NCBI GenBank assembly: GCA_964605235.1
Contig: CAZSBB010000035.1
Coordinates: 1 to 64,000 of the forward strand
Reading direction: 5' to 3'
Source of the DNA: CAZSBB01 sp964605235
GTDB taxonomy: Bacteria > Planctomycetota > Phycisphaerae > Phycisphaerales > Phycisphaeraceae
DNA: 64,000 nt
Shown here: positions 47,196 to 55,486 of the stretch, one piece after another
How the letters are laid out: every line of letters starts with the position of its first letter
Position numbering within the stretch: position 1 is the first letter of the stretch
Translations under genes and position numbers: made by a program
Notes under the pieces: generated by a model
The model's input: only the letters and a program-made list of their open reading frames with translations
Told to the model about the DNA's origin: nothing
The model's database searches: none

Positions 47196-48266
47196 ATGAG
47201 TTACGAACGCGACAACATCCGCAAGCTGCAGGCCTACACCCCCGGCGAGCAGCCACAGACCGGCTCGGTGGTCAAACTCAACACCAACGAGAATCCCTAT
47301 CCCCCGGCGCCGCAGGTGCTCAACGCCATCGCCAACGTCAGCGCGGAACTGCTGCGACGCTATCCACCCCCGGCGGCCTCCGGCTTCCGGGCCGCGGCGG
47401 CGAAGGTGCATGGCGTGACGCCTGAACAGGTGCTGGCGACCAACGGCGGCGACGAACTGCTGCGGCTGGCGATCACCGTCTTCTGCGAGCCCGGCGGCGG
47501 GGGGCTGGGCGAGACGGCTCCGACCTATTCGCTCTACGACGTGCTGGCGGAAATCCATGACACGTCGGTCACCCGCGTGCCGTTGCTGGAGGACTGGTCG
47601 GTCCCGGATGATTTTGCCGACCGGCTCAACGACGCTGGCTGCCGGCTGGCGATCGTGGTCAACCCGCATGCGCCATCGGGTCGGCTTGAGCCGGTCGCGC
47701 GATTGGAAAAATTCGCCCGCTCGTTTGCCGGCGTGCTGATGATCGATGAAGCGTATGTCGACTTCGCGGCTGGCAGTGCGCTACCGCTGCTCGAACCCTC
47801 CCGCCGGCTGGACAATGTGCTGATCCTGCGCACGCTGAGCAAGGGTTACTCGCTGGCGGGGCTGCGGTTCGGCTACGGCCTGGGGCATCCCGACCTGATC
47901 GCTGCTTTGCACAAAGCACGCGACAGCTACAACGTGGATATCCTCGCCCAGGCGGCAGCGACCGCGGCGCTGGAGGCGCGCGAAGCTGCCCTGGCCAACT
48001 GCAAGGCGGTGGTCACTGAGCGTCAGCGTCTGATCGCCGAGTTGGTCCGGCGCGGTTACACGATTCCCCCCAGCAGCAGCAATTTCCTGCTGGCGACCCC
48101 GCCCCGGAGCTGCGATGCGGGCCAGTTGTATCAATCCCTCAAGGATCGCGCCATCTTTGTGCGATACTTCAACCAGGACCGGCTGCGCGACAAGCTGCGC
48201 ATCACCGTCGGCACGCCCGCGCAGGACAACGCCCTGCTCGAAGCGCTCGATGAGTTGATGGGCTGA
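47196..48266 (+). CDS. hisC: Histidinol-phosphate aminotransferase
   Basis: 356 residues, PLP-dependent, seventh step of histidine synthesis. The Schiff-base lysine is K216 in TLSKGYSLAGLRFGY. LNTNENPYPP near the N-terminus is the substrate motif of the HisC branch, VVNPHAPSGRLEP carries the PLP-contacting Asn/Pro, and VRYFNQDRLRDKLRITVGTP is the C-terminal signature. It lies just upstream of hisB on the same strand, but an inverted repeat (48285-48398) separates them, so co-transcription would have to read through it. Confidence 0.95.
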   Translation: MSYERDNIRKLQAYTPGEQPQTGSVVKLNTNENPYPPAPQVLNAIANVSAELLRRYPPPAASGFRAAAAKVHGVTPEQVLATNGGDELLRLAITVFCEPGGGGLGETAPTYSLYDVLAEIHDTSVTRVPLLEDWSVPDDFADRLNDAGCRLAIVVNPHAPSGRLEPVARLEKFARSFAGVLMIDEAYVDFAAGSALPLLEPSRRLDNVLILRTLSKGYSLAGLRFGYGLGHPDLIAALHKARDSYNVDILAQAAATAALEAREAALANCKAVVTERQRLIAELVRRGYTIPPSSSNFLLATPPRSCDAGQLYQSLKDRAIFVRYFNQDRLRDKLRITVGTPAQDNALLEALDELMG

Positions 48267-48284
48267 ACTCGTAGACAGAAAAGA

Positions 48285-48398
48285 TCACCACCGAGGCACA
48301 GAGAACACCGAGCTCAAGCAGAAGAAGCTGATTTATCCCATGCTGTAACGGTTCGCTCGTTGGGTTTTTCTCGGTGCTCTCTGTGCCTCGGTGGTGAA
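48285..48398. repeat. Inverted repeat of the CACAGAG family between hisC and hisB
   Basis: The left arm at 48285-48312 (TCACCACCGAGGCACAGAG...) and right arm at 48370-48398 are almost exact complements, with one difference in 28. The enclosed 57 bp are unrelated to the centres of the other copies. It fills most of the 195-bp hisC-hisB gap. Confidence 0.85.
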
Positions 48399-48461
48399 AA
48401 GCTGTTTTTGCTGATTGGGTCGGTGGCAGCAATGCGTCTCATTTGATGGAAGGCATCACCC

Positions 48462-49061
48462 ATGGGCAGCCCCCGCACCGCGGCCATCAGCCGCAAGACC
48501 AATGAAACCGACATCCGCATCGTCCTGAATCTGGACGGCGGGGAATATCGCCACGCCACCGGCGTCGGCTTCTTCGATCACATGCTCGATCATGTCGCCC
48601 GCCACGGCCGATTCGGCCTGACGGTCACCGCCACCGGCGATACCCACATCGACGATCACCACACCGTCGAGGACGTGGGCATCGTGCTCGGGCAGGCGCT
48701 GGTGCAGGCGCTGGGCGACAAACGCGGCATCGAACGCTACGGCTTCGCCTCCGTCCCCATGGATGAAGCGCTGGCGCGGGTCAGCATCGACCTGTCGGGC
48801 CGCAGCAGTCTGGTGTTCGATGTCCCCCAGCCGGGCTTCGACCAGGAAGCGGGCAAAATCGGCACCTTCGACACCCAGCTTGTCCGTGAGTTCCTCACCG
48901 CGCTGGTCGCCAACGGCAAGTTCAACTGCTGCGTTGAAGTGCCCCACGGGTCGAACCTGCACCACATCGCCGAGGCGATCTTCAAAGCCCTCGGCCGGGC
49001 CCTGCGGCAGGCGGTGGCGATCACCGGCAGCGACGTGCCGAGCACCAAAGGCTCGCTGTAA
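48462..49061 (+). CDS. hisB: Imidazoleglycerol-phosphate dehydratase
   Basis: 199 residues, the monofunctional form (no N-terminal phosphatase domain). The metal-binding repeats are GFFDHMLDHVARHG, DDHHTVEDVGI, then the second half GRSSLVF and NCCVEVPHGSNLHHIAEAIFKALGRAL. The two half-repeats of the fold are clear. Sixth step of histidine synthesis. No further his genes follow; the region to 49429 holds only the nrf promoter. Confidence 0.95.
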   Translation: MGSPRTAAISRKTNETDIRIVLNLDGGEYRHATGVGFFDHMLDHVARHGRFGLTVTATGDTHIDDHHTVEDVGIVLGQALVQALGDKRGIERYGFASVPMDEALARVSIDLSGRSSLVFDVPQPGFDQEAGKIGTFDTQLVREFLTALVANGKFNCCVEVPHGSNLHHIAEAIFKALGRALRQAVAITGSDVPSTKGSL

Positions 49062-49316
49062 GCCGCGGAACATGGCGCCGCTTTCCACCTGATGACCAGC
49101 CGCCACCACAAAGCCTGGCTTGGTGGGATCAATGTGCCTGCGTGCCGTGCGGTCCGAGCGTGACTCGGTTCACGGGCTGCCAGCCGCGACGTACGGGCGT
49201 TGAGCAATTGCCGCGTGCGTCACCCCATTGCTGCGCCGCCTGGTCGCGGCGCATCCGGTTGTGTCGCGCCGGCCCGCTTCGAACCACACGCATGGGGATT
49301 CCTGCAATCATCAGGC

Positions 49317-49376
49317 TTGACCGGGAGGAGCTTTTCAGGCATAATTCAAAAATTAAAGAGTAATAATTCTTTATTT
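49317..49376 (+). promoter_or_regulatory. Sigma-70-type promoter of nrfH with overlapping dyad
   Basis: TTGACC (49317-49322), 17 bases, then CATAAT (49340-49345): a near-consensus housekeeping promoter. A region of much higher A+T follows, including an imperfect dyad AATTAAAGAG (49351-49360) / AATTCTTTATTT (49365-49376) at or just after the predicted start of transcription, a natural place for a repressor. The 49062-49316 stretch upstream has no gene; short open frames there look like noise. Confidence 0.6.
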
Positions 49377-49429
49377 GTTGCTCTGGCGGTGCCTGGCTGG
49401 TACATTGGTTCCCCGTGGAGGCTGGTTCC

Positions 49430-49903
49430 TTGGGGCAGAAGTTAACCGTATTGACGGGGTTGGGGGTGGTGCTGGCGACGGCGCTGGGGCTGTTCGTCGG
49501 CGTCGGGGGTTACACCTTCTACTACGCCCACGGCGCCAGCTATCTCTCGGACGATCCCAAAGCCTGCGTCAACTGCCATGTCATGCGCGAGCACTACGAC
49601 GGCTGGCAGCACTCGAGCCATCATGCCGTGGCGACCTGCAACGACTGCCACACCCCGCACGATTTCCTGGGCAAGTACACCACCAAGATGGAGAACGGCT
49701 ACCACCACAGCCGGGCGTTCACCTTCCAGGATTTCCACGAGCCGATTCAGATTCGCGCCCGCAACAGCCAGGTGCTGCAGGACAACTGCCTGCGCTGTCA
49801 CGGCGGTCTGGTCAGTGATATTGCCGCCCACGCGGTTGCCGACGGCGATGTGCGGGCGTGCGTGCGTTGTCATGCCAGCGTCGGCCACGGGCCGACCCGG
49901 TAG
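49430..49903 (+). CDS. nrfH: NrfH, tetraheme membrane quinol dehydrogenase
   Basis: 157 residues from a TTG at 49430, chosen because GGAGG lies 8 bases upstream; an in-frame GTG at 49415 is the alternative. One N-terminal membrane helix (about 6-28) is followed by four c-type heme sites CxxCH at 46-50, 70-74, 120-124 and 144-148. NrfH takes electrons from menaquinol and passes them to NrfA. The NrfA gene follows, but after a 356-bp gap occupied by a nested repeat. Confidence 0.92.
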   Translation: MGQKLTVLTGLGVVLATALGLFVGVGGYTFYYAHGASYLSDDPKACVNCHVMREHYDGWQHSSHHAVATCNDCHTPHDFLGKYTTKMENGYHHSRAFTFQDFHEPIQIRARNSQVLQDNCLRCHGGLVSDIAAHAVADGDVRACVRCHASVGHGPTR

Positions 49904-49925
49904 AAACCATTCGCAAAAAATGCAG

Positions 49926-50188
49926 TAACCACAGAGCCACAGAGAACACCGAGTGATGCTCACCGAGAAGTGCGGAAAATCTGGGTCGATCCAAGGCAAA
50001 CGCATGTACCCATCTGCTCAACGAGCCGCGCGCGTCAGCAAGCGGTTTTTGACCTTGCACCAAGCTCTGCGGCTGCGCCGCAACCCTTGCTCACGCGCGG
50101 GGCTCGTAAAAAACGGTACATGCGTTCGCCCTGTGGGTCGATCAGCTTCTCTTGCTTTCACTCCGTGCTCTCTGTGCCTCTGTGGTGG
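49926..50188. repeat. Triple nested palindrome between nrfH and nrfA
   Basis: Outer arms (49926-49953 and 50159-50188) are of the CACAGAG family. The middle arms share AACGCATGTACC (49999-50010) with its exact complement at 50115-50126. The inner arms (50021-50045 and 50085-50107) are a variant of the ACGAGCC family, with a small GCGGC/GCCGC hairpin at the very centre. It looks like repeats inserted into repeats. It fills almost the whole nrfH-nrfA gap. Confidence 0.8.
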
Positions 50189-50259
50189 GTATTGAGTTGA
50201 TTTCTTAGTGGCCGCGCGGCGATTTCCGCGCGTCGTCTTGTTTGTCAAGGAGCGTTCCC

Positions 50260-51744
50260 ATGCTGTCCCAACCCTCCCCTGCAGCGCAGCGCGGCAGCGC
50301 CAAGGTCGCCTTGCTGGGCGCGCTGGTGTTGCTGGTCGCCGTCGCCACCTTCGCGGTCTTTCTGCTGCTGGAGAACATCGCCACCCGCAAACAGGAAGCC
50401 AAGCAGGTGGTCTTTCGCCTGGTGGAGGTCGATGAAAGCACCGTCGATCCGGCGTTATGGGGCAAGAACTTCCCCCGCCAGTACGACAGCTACCAGCGCA
50501 CCGTGGACATTGAACGCACCCGTCACGGCGGCAGCGAAGCGTTCCAGAAAATCGACGACGATCCCCGTTGGCGCGTGCTCTTTGCCGGCTACGCCTTCAG
50601 CATCGACTACCGCGAAGAGCGCGGCCACGCCTACATGCTCTCCGACCAACGCGAAACCGAGCGCGTGCACAAGGTCAAACAGCCGGGCGCGTGCCTGCAT
50701 TGCCATGCTTCCAACACCGTCGCCTACCGCGAAGTCGGGCTCAAGAACGGGGCGCCGGGCCAACTTACCGACACCTTTGAATCACCCGATGCCCGTGCTC
50801 AACTCATGAAGGGCTTCGAGGTCGTCTGCGCCATGCCCTACGAAGAGTCGACCAAACTGGTGGAGCATCCGGTCACCTGTCTGGACTGCCACGAGCCGCA
50901 GACCATGCAACTGCGCGTGACGCGCCCGGGCTTCATCAACGGCATCGCGGCATTGGCGGAATCGGAAGACCCGGTGCCGCATCTGCCGTCGATCGCGCGC
51001 TGGCGCAAAGGCCCGCGCTCCGAGCCGTACAACCCCAACGCGCTCGCCAGCCGGCAGGAGATGCGCTCCATGGCGTGCGGGCAGTGCCATGTCGAGTACT
51101 ACTTCAAGGGCGAAGGCAAACTGCTGACCTATCCCTGGCACAACGGCTTGACCATGGACGGCGCGGAGAAGTACTACGACGACGTCAACTTCAAGGACTG
51201 GACCCACAAGGTCAGCGGCGCTCCGATGCTCAAAGCCCAGCATCCGGAGTTCGAGCTCTGGAGCCAGGGCATTCACGCCCGCAGCGGCGTCGCCTGCGCC
51301 GACTGCCACATGCCTTATGTCCGCGACGGCGCGGTGAAGGTGTCCGACCACCACGTGCGCAGCCCGTTGCTGAACATCAACCGCGCCTGCCAGACCTGTC
51401 ATCACGCCAGCGAAGACGAACTGAAGGCCCGGGTCGAAACCATCCAGGACCGCACCAAGGCGCTCATGATCCGTACGGAAGAAGCGACCCTGGCGCTCAT
51501 CAAGGGCATCGAGCAGGCCCAGCAGTTGGGCGCCACCGCTGAACAACTCGCTCCCGCCCGTCAGCAGCATCGTGCTGCCCAGTGGCGGCTGGACTACATC
51601 GCGGCCGAGAACTCCATGGGCTTTCACGCTCCGCAGGAATCGGCGCGCATCCTGGGTGAAGCCATCGACCTGGCGCGGCAGGGCGAAGTCATGACCGTCA
51701 AGCTCATCGCCACGCTCAAACCCGCCCAGACGGCGGGGCGGTGA
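50260..51744 (+). CDS. nrfA: NrfA, pentaheme nitrite reductase (ammonia-forming)
   Basis: Reduces nitrite to ammonium by six electrons in the periplasm. The start is the ATG at 50260, with AAGGAG upstream. The N-terminus is an uncleaved-looking signal/anchor helix (15-38). There are five CxxCH sites at 145-149, 207-211, 273-277, 346-350 and 377-381. Most NrfA enzymes have CxxCK at the catalytic first heme; here it is CLHCH, so this belongs to the CxxCH-type group. CGQCHVEYYF and the distal His segment HPEFELWSQGIHA are as in the family. At 494 residues it is normal in size. Confidence 0.93.
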   Translation: MLSQPSPAAQRGSAKVALLGALVLLVAVATFAVFLLLENIATRKQEAKQVVFRLVEVDESTVDPALWGKNFPRQYDSYQRTVDIERTRHGGSEAFQKIDDDPRWRVLFAGYAFSIDYREERGHAYMLSDQRETERVHKVKQPGACLHCHASNTVAYREVGLKNGAPGQLTDTFESPDARAQLMKGFEVVCAMPYEESTKLVEHPVTCLDCHEPQTMQLRVTRPGFINGIAALAESEDPVPHLPSIARWRKGPRSEPYNPNALASRQEMRSMACGQCHVEYYFKGEGKLLTYPWHNGLTMDGAEKYYDDVNFKDWTHKVSGAPMLKAQHPEFELWSQGIHARSGVACADCHMPYVRDGAVKVSDHHVRSPLLNINRACQTCHHASEDELKARVETIQDRTKALMIRTEEATLALIKGIEQAQQLGATAEQLAPARQQHRAAQWRLDYIAAENSMGFHAPQESARILGEAIDLARQGEVMTVKLIATLKPAQTAGR

Positions 51745-51766
51745 CGCTCACGCGGGCGCGCTGCAT

Positions 51767-51884
51767 GAACGAGCCGGAAGCGTGAGCGACGGGCAGGGCG
51801 ACCGGTTGCCAGTCGATCTGGCGCAACAGGATGAACCAGCGGCCACCAAGCGCATAACCCGGCGTTCACGCTTGCGGTTCGTTC
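51767..51884. repeat. Long imperfect palindrome, ACGAGCCGGAAG family (copy 2)
   Basis: Left arm at 51767-51793 and right arm at 51858-51884, 27 bp each with four mismatches. The left arm contains ACGAGCCGGAAGCG like the copy at 23335. It occupies the gap between nrfA and the broken HEAT/TPR gene. Confidence 0.78.
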
Positions 51885-51936
51885 AGGCCGTGCCGCGCCA
51901 TTTACATTGCCCGACACCCCGCCTATTGTTCCGGCA

Positions 51937-52638
51937 ATGACGGTCGATCCCGCCCAATTCATGGCTGCCGTACGCCCCGCTCTGGAGCGCGGCGACGCCC
52001 AGACGCTGGCTCACGCCGTCGCCCAGCGCTGGAACGCTCCGGCACTGTTTCCGCTGCTGCGCTGCCGTGAATTAGACATCCGCCGGGTTGCCGCCATCGC
52101 CCTGGGCATGCTCGGCGACCGCCGGGCGATTGAACCGCTCGCCAAGGCGCTGCATGATCCGGATCGCCAGGTCGCCCAGATGGCGGAGCACGCCCTCTAC
52201 ACCCTCTGGTTCCAGACTGGTTCGGCGAGCGCCCGCTGCCACCTGCGCCAAGGCATGGAACTGCTCGAAGCCGAACGCTACCCCGCCGCCGCCGAGTGCT
52301 TCAAATACGCCATCGCCGCCGACGATACTTTCGTCGAAGCCTATCACCAATGCGGCCTGGCGCTGCACCTGGGCGGCGAGCACCGGCGGGCGCTCAAATA
52401 GTTCTGTCACGCCGTGCGCCTCGACCCGCATCACTTCAACGCCCTGGGCGGCATGGGGCACTGTTACACCGAACTGGGAGACCTCCGGCTGGCGCTAAGC
52501 TGCTACCGCCTGGCGCTGCGCATCAATCCCCATCTGCCCTGTCTGGCCCGCGCGATCGAACATCTCCAACAGCGCGTCAGCGATCAAAACGACTGGTCCG
52601 GCATCTATACCTGCACGCCCGCGCCGTCAGGTTCCTGA
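51937..52638 (+). pseudogene. HEAT/TPR repeat protein interrupted by one in-frame TAG
   Basis: The frame runs from the ATG at 51937 (or a TTG at 51907) to a TAG at 52399-52401 and then continues in the same frame, without a shift, to 52638. Before the stop: HEAT-like helices (RRVAAIALGMLGDRRAIEPL) and the first TPR (AAECFKYAIAADDTFVEAYH). After the stop: the rest of the TPR array (FNALGGMGHCYTELGDLRLA, then SCYRLALRINPHLPCL). The stop falls inside a TPR helix (RRALK-stop-FCHAVRLDP), where a CAG codon would fit. So one base change has split the gene, or the amber codon is read through. Confidence 0.8.
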
Positions 52639-52673
52639 TGTCGATGTCTTCACGCCAACTGCTCGATCAATAC

Positions 52674-52788
52674 TCACCACAGAGACACAGAGAACACAGC
52701 GTCGATCGCCAATGGTTGCATGGAACCGTTCGATCCGACTGGTTTTCTCGTGTGTTTTTCTCTGTGTGCTCTGTGACTCTGTGGTGAT
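52674..52788. repeat. Inverted repeat of the CACAGAG family (copy before the GH88-like gene)
   Basis: Left arm at 52674-52700 (TCACCACAGAGACACAGAG...) and right arm ending at 52788 (...CTCTGTGGTGA), enclosing an unrelated centre. It fills the gap between the convergent HEAT/TPR pseudogene and the GH88-like gene, 20 bp after the latter's stop. Confidence 0.82.
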
Positions 52789-52807
52789 TCGGTCCTGAGT
52801 TTTCTGC

Positions 52808-54184
52808 TTACTGATCGAAGAACGTCGGATACTTGCCGCCCGTCGCCAGACGCTGCACCAGGTTCGCCAGTTCCAGCAGGTGGTAGTCGCCCCACATGCT
52901 CGACTCGCCGGCCGGTACCACCGCGCCGCGCGGGATGTGGTCCCAGTTGTTGGGGCGGTGGTACACGCTGTGCAGCAGCAGGCCCTGATGCTGCGGTTTG
53001 AGCGAAATGTACGGCTCTTCCAGCAGCGTGCGGGTGACGGTCAACCCCGCCTGGAAATAACGCTTGCCCGCGCCGCGCGCGCCCAGGCAACGCCCCAGCC
53101 GGAGCAACCCCTGCGCGGCAATCGCGGCGGCGGAGGAGTCCACCGGCTCGCGCGCGTTGTACGGGTCGGCGGGGCGCTGGCGCCAGTCGTCCAGCACCGC
53201 CAGGCCGGGGGCGCCGTCGTCCCAGTAGGGAATGCCGTCGGCAGCAGTCACGTCGTTGATGTAGTGATCGCAGGTCTGCTTCGCATTGCGTTTGAACTCG
53301 GCGATTATCTGGGCTTTGCTCAGCCCGCAGGCGTCTTTGATCGCAGCGTTGTCGAGCGTTTCGAGCAGTTCCAATTCCTCGGCATAACCAAGCATCGCCC
53401 ACGCCAGGCCGCGGGTCCAGGTGGAGAAGGGCGAGTAACCCTGCTGACTGCTGCGGCAGCGGAAACAGCCGTCGTTGCGGTTAAAGACGGCTTCGTGGGC
53501 GGTGCGGCCGGCGACGTCGTAGGTGTGCTCGGTGTCGCCGTGGAATACGACGTACTTGGAAGTCGCCAGCGCGTGGTGAATCATCCGGCCCAGCAGGTTG
53601 TGCTTGCGGTCATTCTCGCCCATCAGCACATGGCCCAGTTGGTGCGCCACCGCCATGACGCGGATGGTGCGCATGGTGTCGACGAACAGCGAGTGCGGGC
53701 CGTTGAAGGAGTAGACATAACCCAGGCCGCAGCTTGTGGTGGACCACCGCGCCGCCTGCACCGCGCCGGAGGTTTTGAGCGCCAGCTCGTAGAAGTGGTT
53801 CTCCCACTCGTTGTGCCTGATGACGCCTTCGCGCATCAGCCGGCGGAGGTTGCCATAGGTGGAGAGGTTGTTGAAGCCGTGGTCGTGGACGCCGATGTGC
53901 GTGACATGGGGCGCCATGAGCTTGAGCGTGCGCTGGCGTCCCAGTTCCAGCAGTTTCTTGTCGCCGGTGGCGTCGAAGGCGAGCAGGGCGCAGCCGTATT
54001 GGAAGCCCTGGGTCCATTCGGTCCAGCCGCGTGCGGTGTACTGGCCCTCGACTGTGAAGACCGGCGTGCCACGCTGCGGATCCCAGGCGCGGTCCAGGGC
54101 GCGGATTTTCCGTCCCGCCAGGGTGAAGAGGCGCTCCAGCGTCGGCTGCAAGGTCTTGGGGGTGAGCTGGCGGTCAATCTGCAT
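52808..54184 (-). CDS. GH88-like unsaturated uronyl hydrolase
   Basis: About 458 residues from the ATG at 54184 (AGGA upstream); the longer frame to 54274 lacks a site. An (alpha/alpha)6 barrel is expected. GH88-type marks are ARGWTEWTQGFQYGCALLAF, VHDHGFNNLSTYGNL (catalytic-Asp region) and EPVDSSAAAIAAQGLLRLG. GH88 enzymes release unsaturated glucuronyl residues from polysaccharide-lyase products, which fits the sulfatase and other hydrolases nearby. No signal peptide. The substrate is not certain. Confidence 0.85.
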   Translation of the reverse strand: MQIDRQLTPKTLQPTLERLFTLAGRKIRALDRAWDPQRGTPVFTVEGQYTARGWTEWTQGFQYGCALLAFDATGDKKLLELGRQRTLKLMAPHVTHIGVHDHGFNNLSTYGNLRRLMREGVIRHNEWENHFYELALKTSGAVQAARWSTTSCGLGYVYSFNGPHSLFVDTMRTIRVMAVAHQLGHVLMGENDRKHNLLGRMIHHALATSKYVVFHGDTEHTYDVAGRTAHEAVFNRNDGCFRCRSSQQGYSPFSTWTRGLAWAMLGYAEELELLETLDNAAIKDACGLSKAQIIAEFKRNAKQTCDHYINDVTAADGIPYWDDGAPGLAVLDDWRQRPADPYNAREPVDSSAAAIAAQGLLRLGRCLGARGAGKRYFQAGLTVTRTLLEEPYISLKPQHQGLLLHSVYHRPNNWDHIPRGAVVPAGESSMWGDYHLLELANLVQRLATGGKYPTFFDQ

Positions 54185-54348
54185 AACCGGTTTCCTGCAA
54201 GAGACGGAGAAAGAGCGGGGATTATAGGGTCTGGCCGGCAATCGGTTGGGGGAATGGGGCAGCCGATAACGCATCTTGTGCCGACGACGCTTCAGTCACC
54301 CCCCGGCGCGGACAGATAACAATGTGGGGTGTCCGCCAGGAGCGTTTC

Positions 54349-55284
54349 ATGTCTGACAACCAGGGCATTCTGCTGGAGAGCGGCAACAACGAGATGGAAC
54401 TGCTGGAGTTCTACCTCGGCAAGCAAAGCTTCGGCATCAATGTCGCCAAGGTGCGCCAGTTGGTGCCCTATGACCCCAGGAAGGTCACCCGCATGGTCGG
54501 GGCCCACGAGTTCGTCATGGGCACCGTGCTCTGGCTCAAACGCAGCATTCTGCTGGTGGACCTGACCCGCGCCCTGCGCATGCCGCAGCCGCAGACCAAC
54601 GCCACGCGCATCATTCTCATCACCGAGTTCAACAATGCGGTGACCGCGTTCCTCGTCGACGGCGTCAACCGCATCCACCGTGTCAACTGGAAGAGCATCC
54701 AATCCACCAGCCATTACATGGGCGATTTCCACGTGCCGGTGGTCGCCACGGTGACGGTGGACAAGAAAGACATCCTGCTGGTGGACCTGGAGCAGATCAT
54801 GGCCGAGACGCGCGGCACGGATCAGGAGAATCTGGAGCAACGCGCGCAACAGGAAACGACTGCCGGCAAACCCCAGGCCGAGCTGCACCTGATGCTCGCC
54901 GAGGACAGCGCCACCGTGCGCGACGTGGTGGTGCGCACCCTGCACGCCGCCGGCTACACCAATGTGCATGCCCATGAAGACGGCGGCACCGCTTATGAAC
55001 ACATCGCCCGCCTGAAGCATGAAGCCGATCAGGCCGGCAAGCCGCTTAATGAAATGCTCAGTCTGATCATCTCCGACATCGAGATGCCGCAGATGGATGG
55101 GCTGACCCTCTGCAAGCGCGTCAAACACGAAATCAGCGAGGCGGTCCCGGTGATCCTCTATTCCTCGCTGGTCAGCGACGCCATGACCCGCAAATGCCAG
55201 AGCGTCGGCGCCGACGGCAGTTGCTCCAAAGCCGACCCCAAAGGCCTGGTGAAACTGATCGACGGCCTGCTGCTGGCGGCGTGA
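54349..55284 (+). CDS. cheV: CheV-type chemotaxis protein (CheW + receiver)
   Basis: 311 residues from the ATG at 54349, with AGGAG at a spacing of 6. The N-terminal CheW domain (about 14-160) is followed by a receiver with the acidic pair E185-D186, phospho-acceptor D243 in IISDIEMPQMDG, and K294. CheV couples receptors to CheA and can be phosphorylated. There are no other che genes in the window, so it is an isolated CheV. The first nine residues of the longer frame were dropped. Confidence 0.92.
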   Translation: MSDNQGILLESGNNEMELLEFYLGKQSFGINVAKVRQLVPYDPRKVTRMVGAHEFVMGTVLWLKRSILLVDLTRALRMPQPQTNATRIILITEFNNAVTAFLVDGVNRIHRVNWKSIQSTSHYMGDFHVPVVATVTVDKKDILLVDLEQIMAETRGTDQENLEQRAQQETTAGKPQAELHLMLAEDSATVRDVVVRTLHAAGYTNVHAHEDGGTAYEHIARLKHEADQAGKPLNEMLSLIISDIEMPQMDGLTLCKRVKHEISEAVPVILYSSLVSDAMTRKCQSVGADGSCSKADPKGLVKLIDGLLLAA

Positions 55285-55300
55285 CGCGAACCATATTTTC

Positions 55301-55473
55301 CCACGGATGAACACGGATGAAGAGATGGAGAATGCGATGATTTGCTAAGGTCGGCGGTTGAATGCAAGCCGAGCACCACGCGGGTAAACGTCGGCTTAAA
55401 TCAACCAATCCACCATCATCAAATCACCAGATTCCACATCTCTTCATCCGTGTTTATCCGTGTTCATCCGTGG
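55301..55473. repeat. Inverted repeat of the CCACGGATGAACACGGATG family
   Basis: Left arm at 55301-55327 and right arm at 55437-55473, rich in ATCCGTG units. The centre includes an ATCAACCAATC stretch (55399-55430) as seen in the outer arms at 30084-30254. It fills the gap between cheV and the anti-sigma gene. One arm of the same family lies alone at 63847-63882. Confidence 0.78.
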
Positions 55474-55486
55474 CAAAAAACTGCTT

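Noticed and set aside
49142..49363. Small plus-strand frame between hisB and nrfH
   Set aside because: It runs into the -35/-10 region predicted for nrfH and has Cys/Arg/Pro-rich composition without motifs.
52674..52788. Possible CRISPR array from repeated CACAGAG units
   Set aside because: Units occur as one inverted pair per site with no regular direct repeats and spacers; no cas genes.
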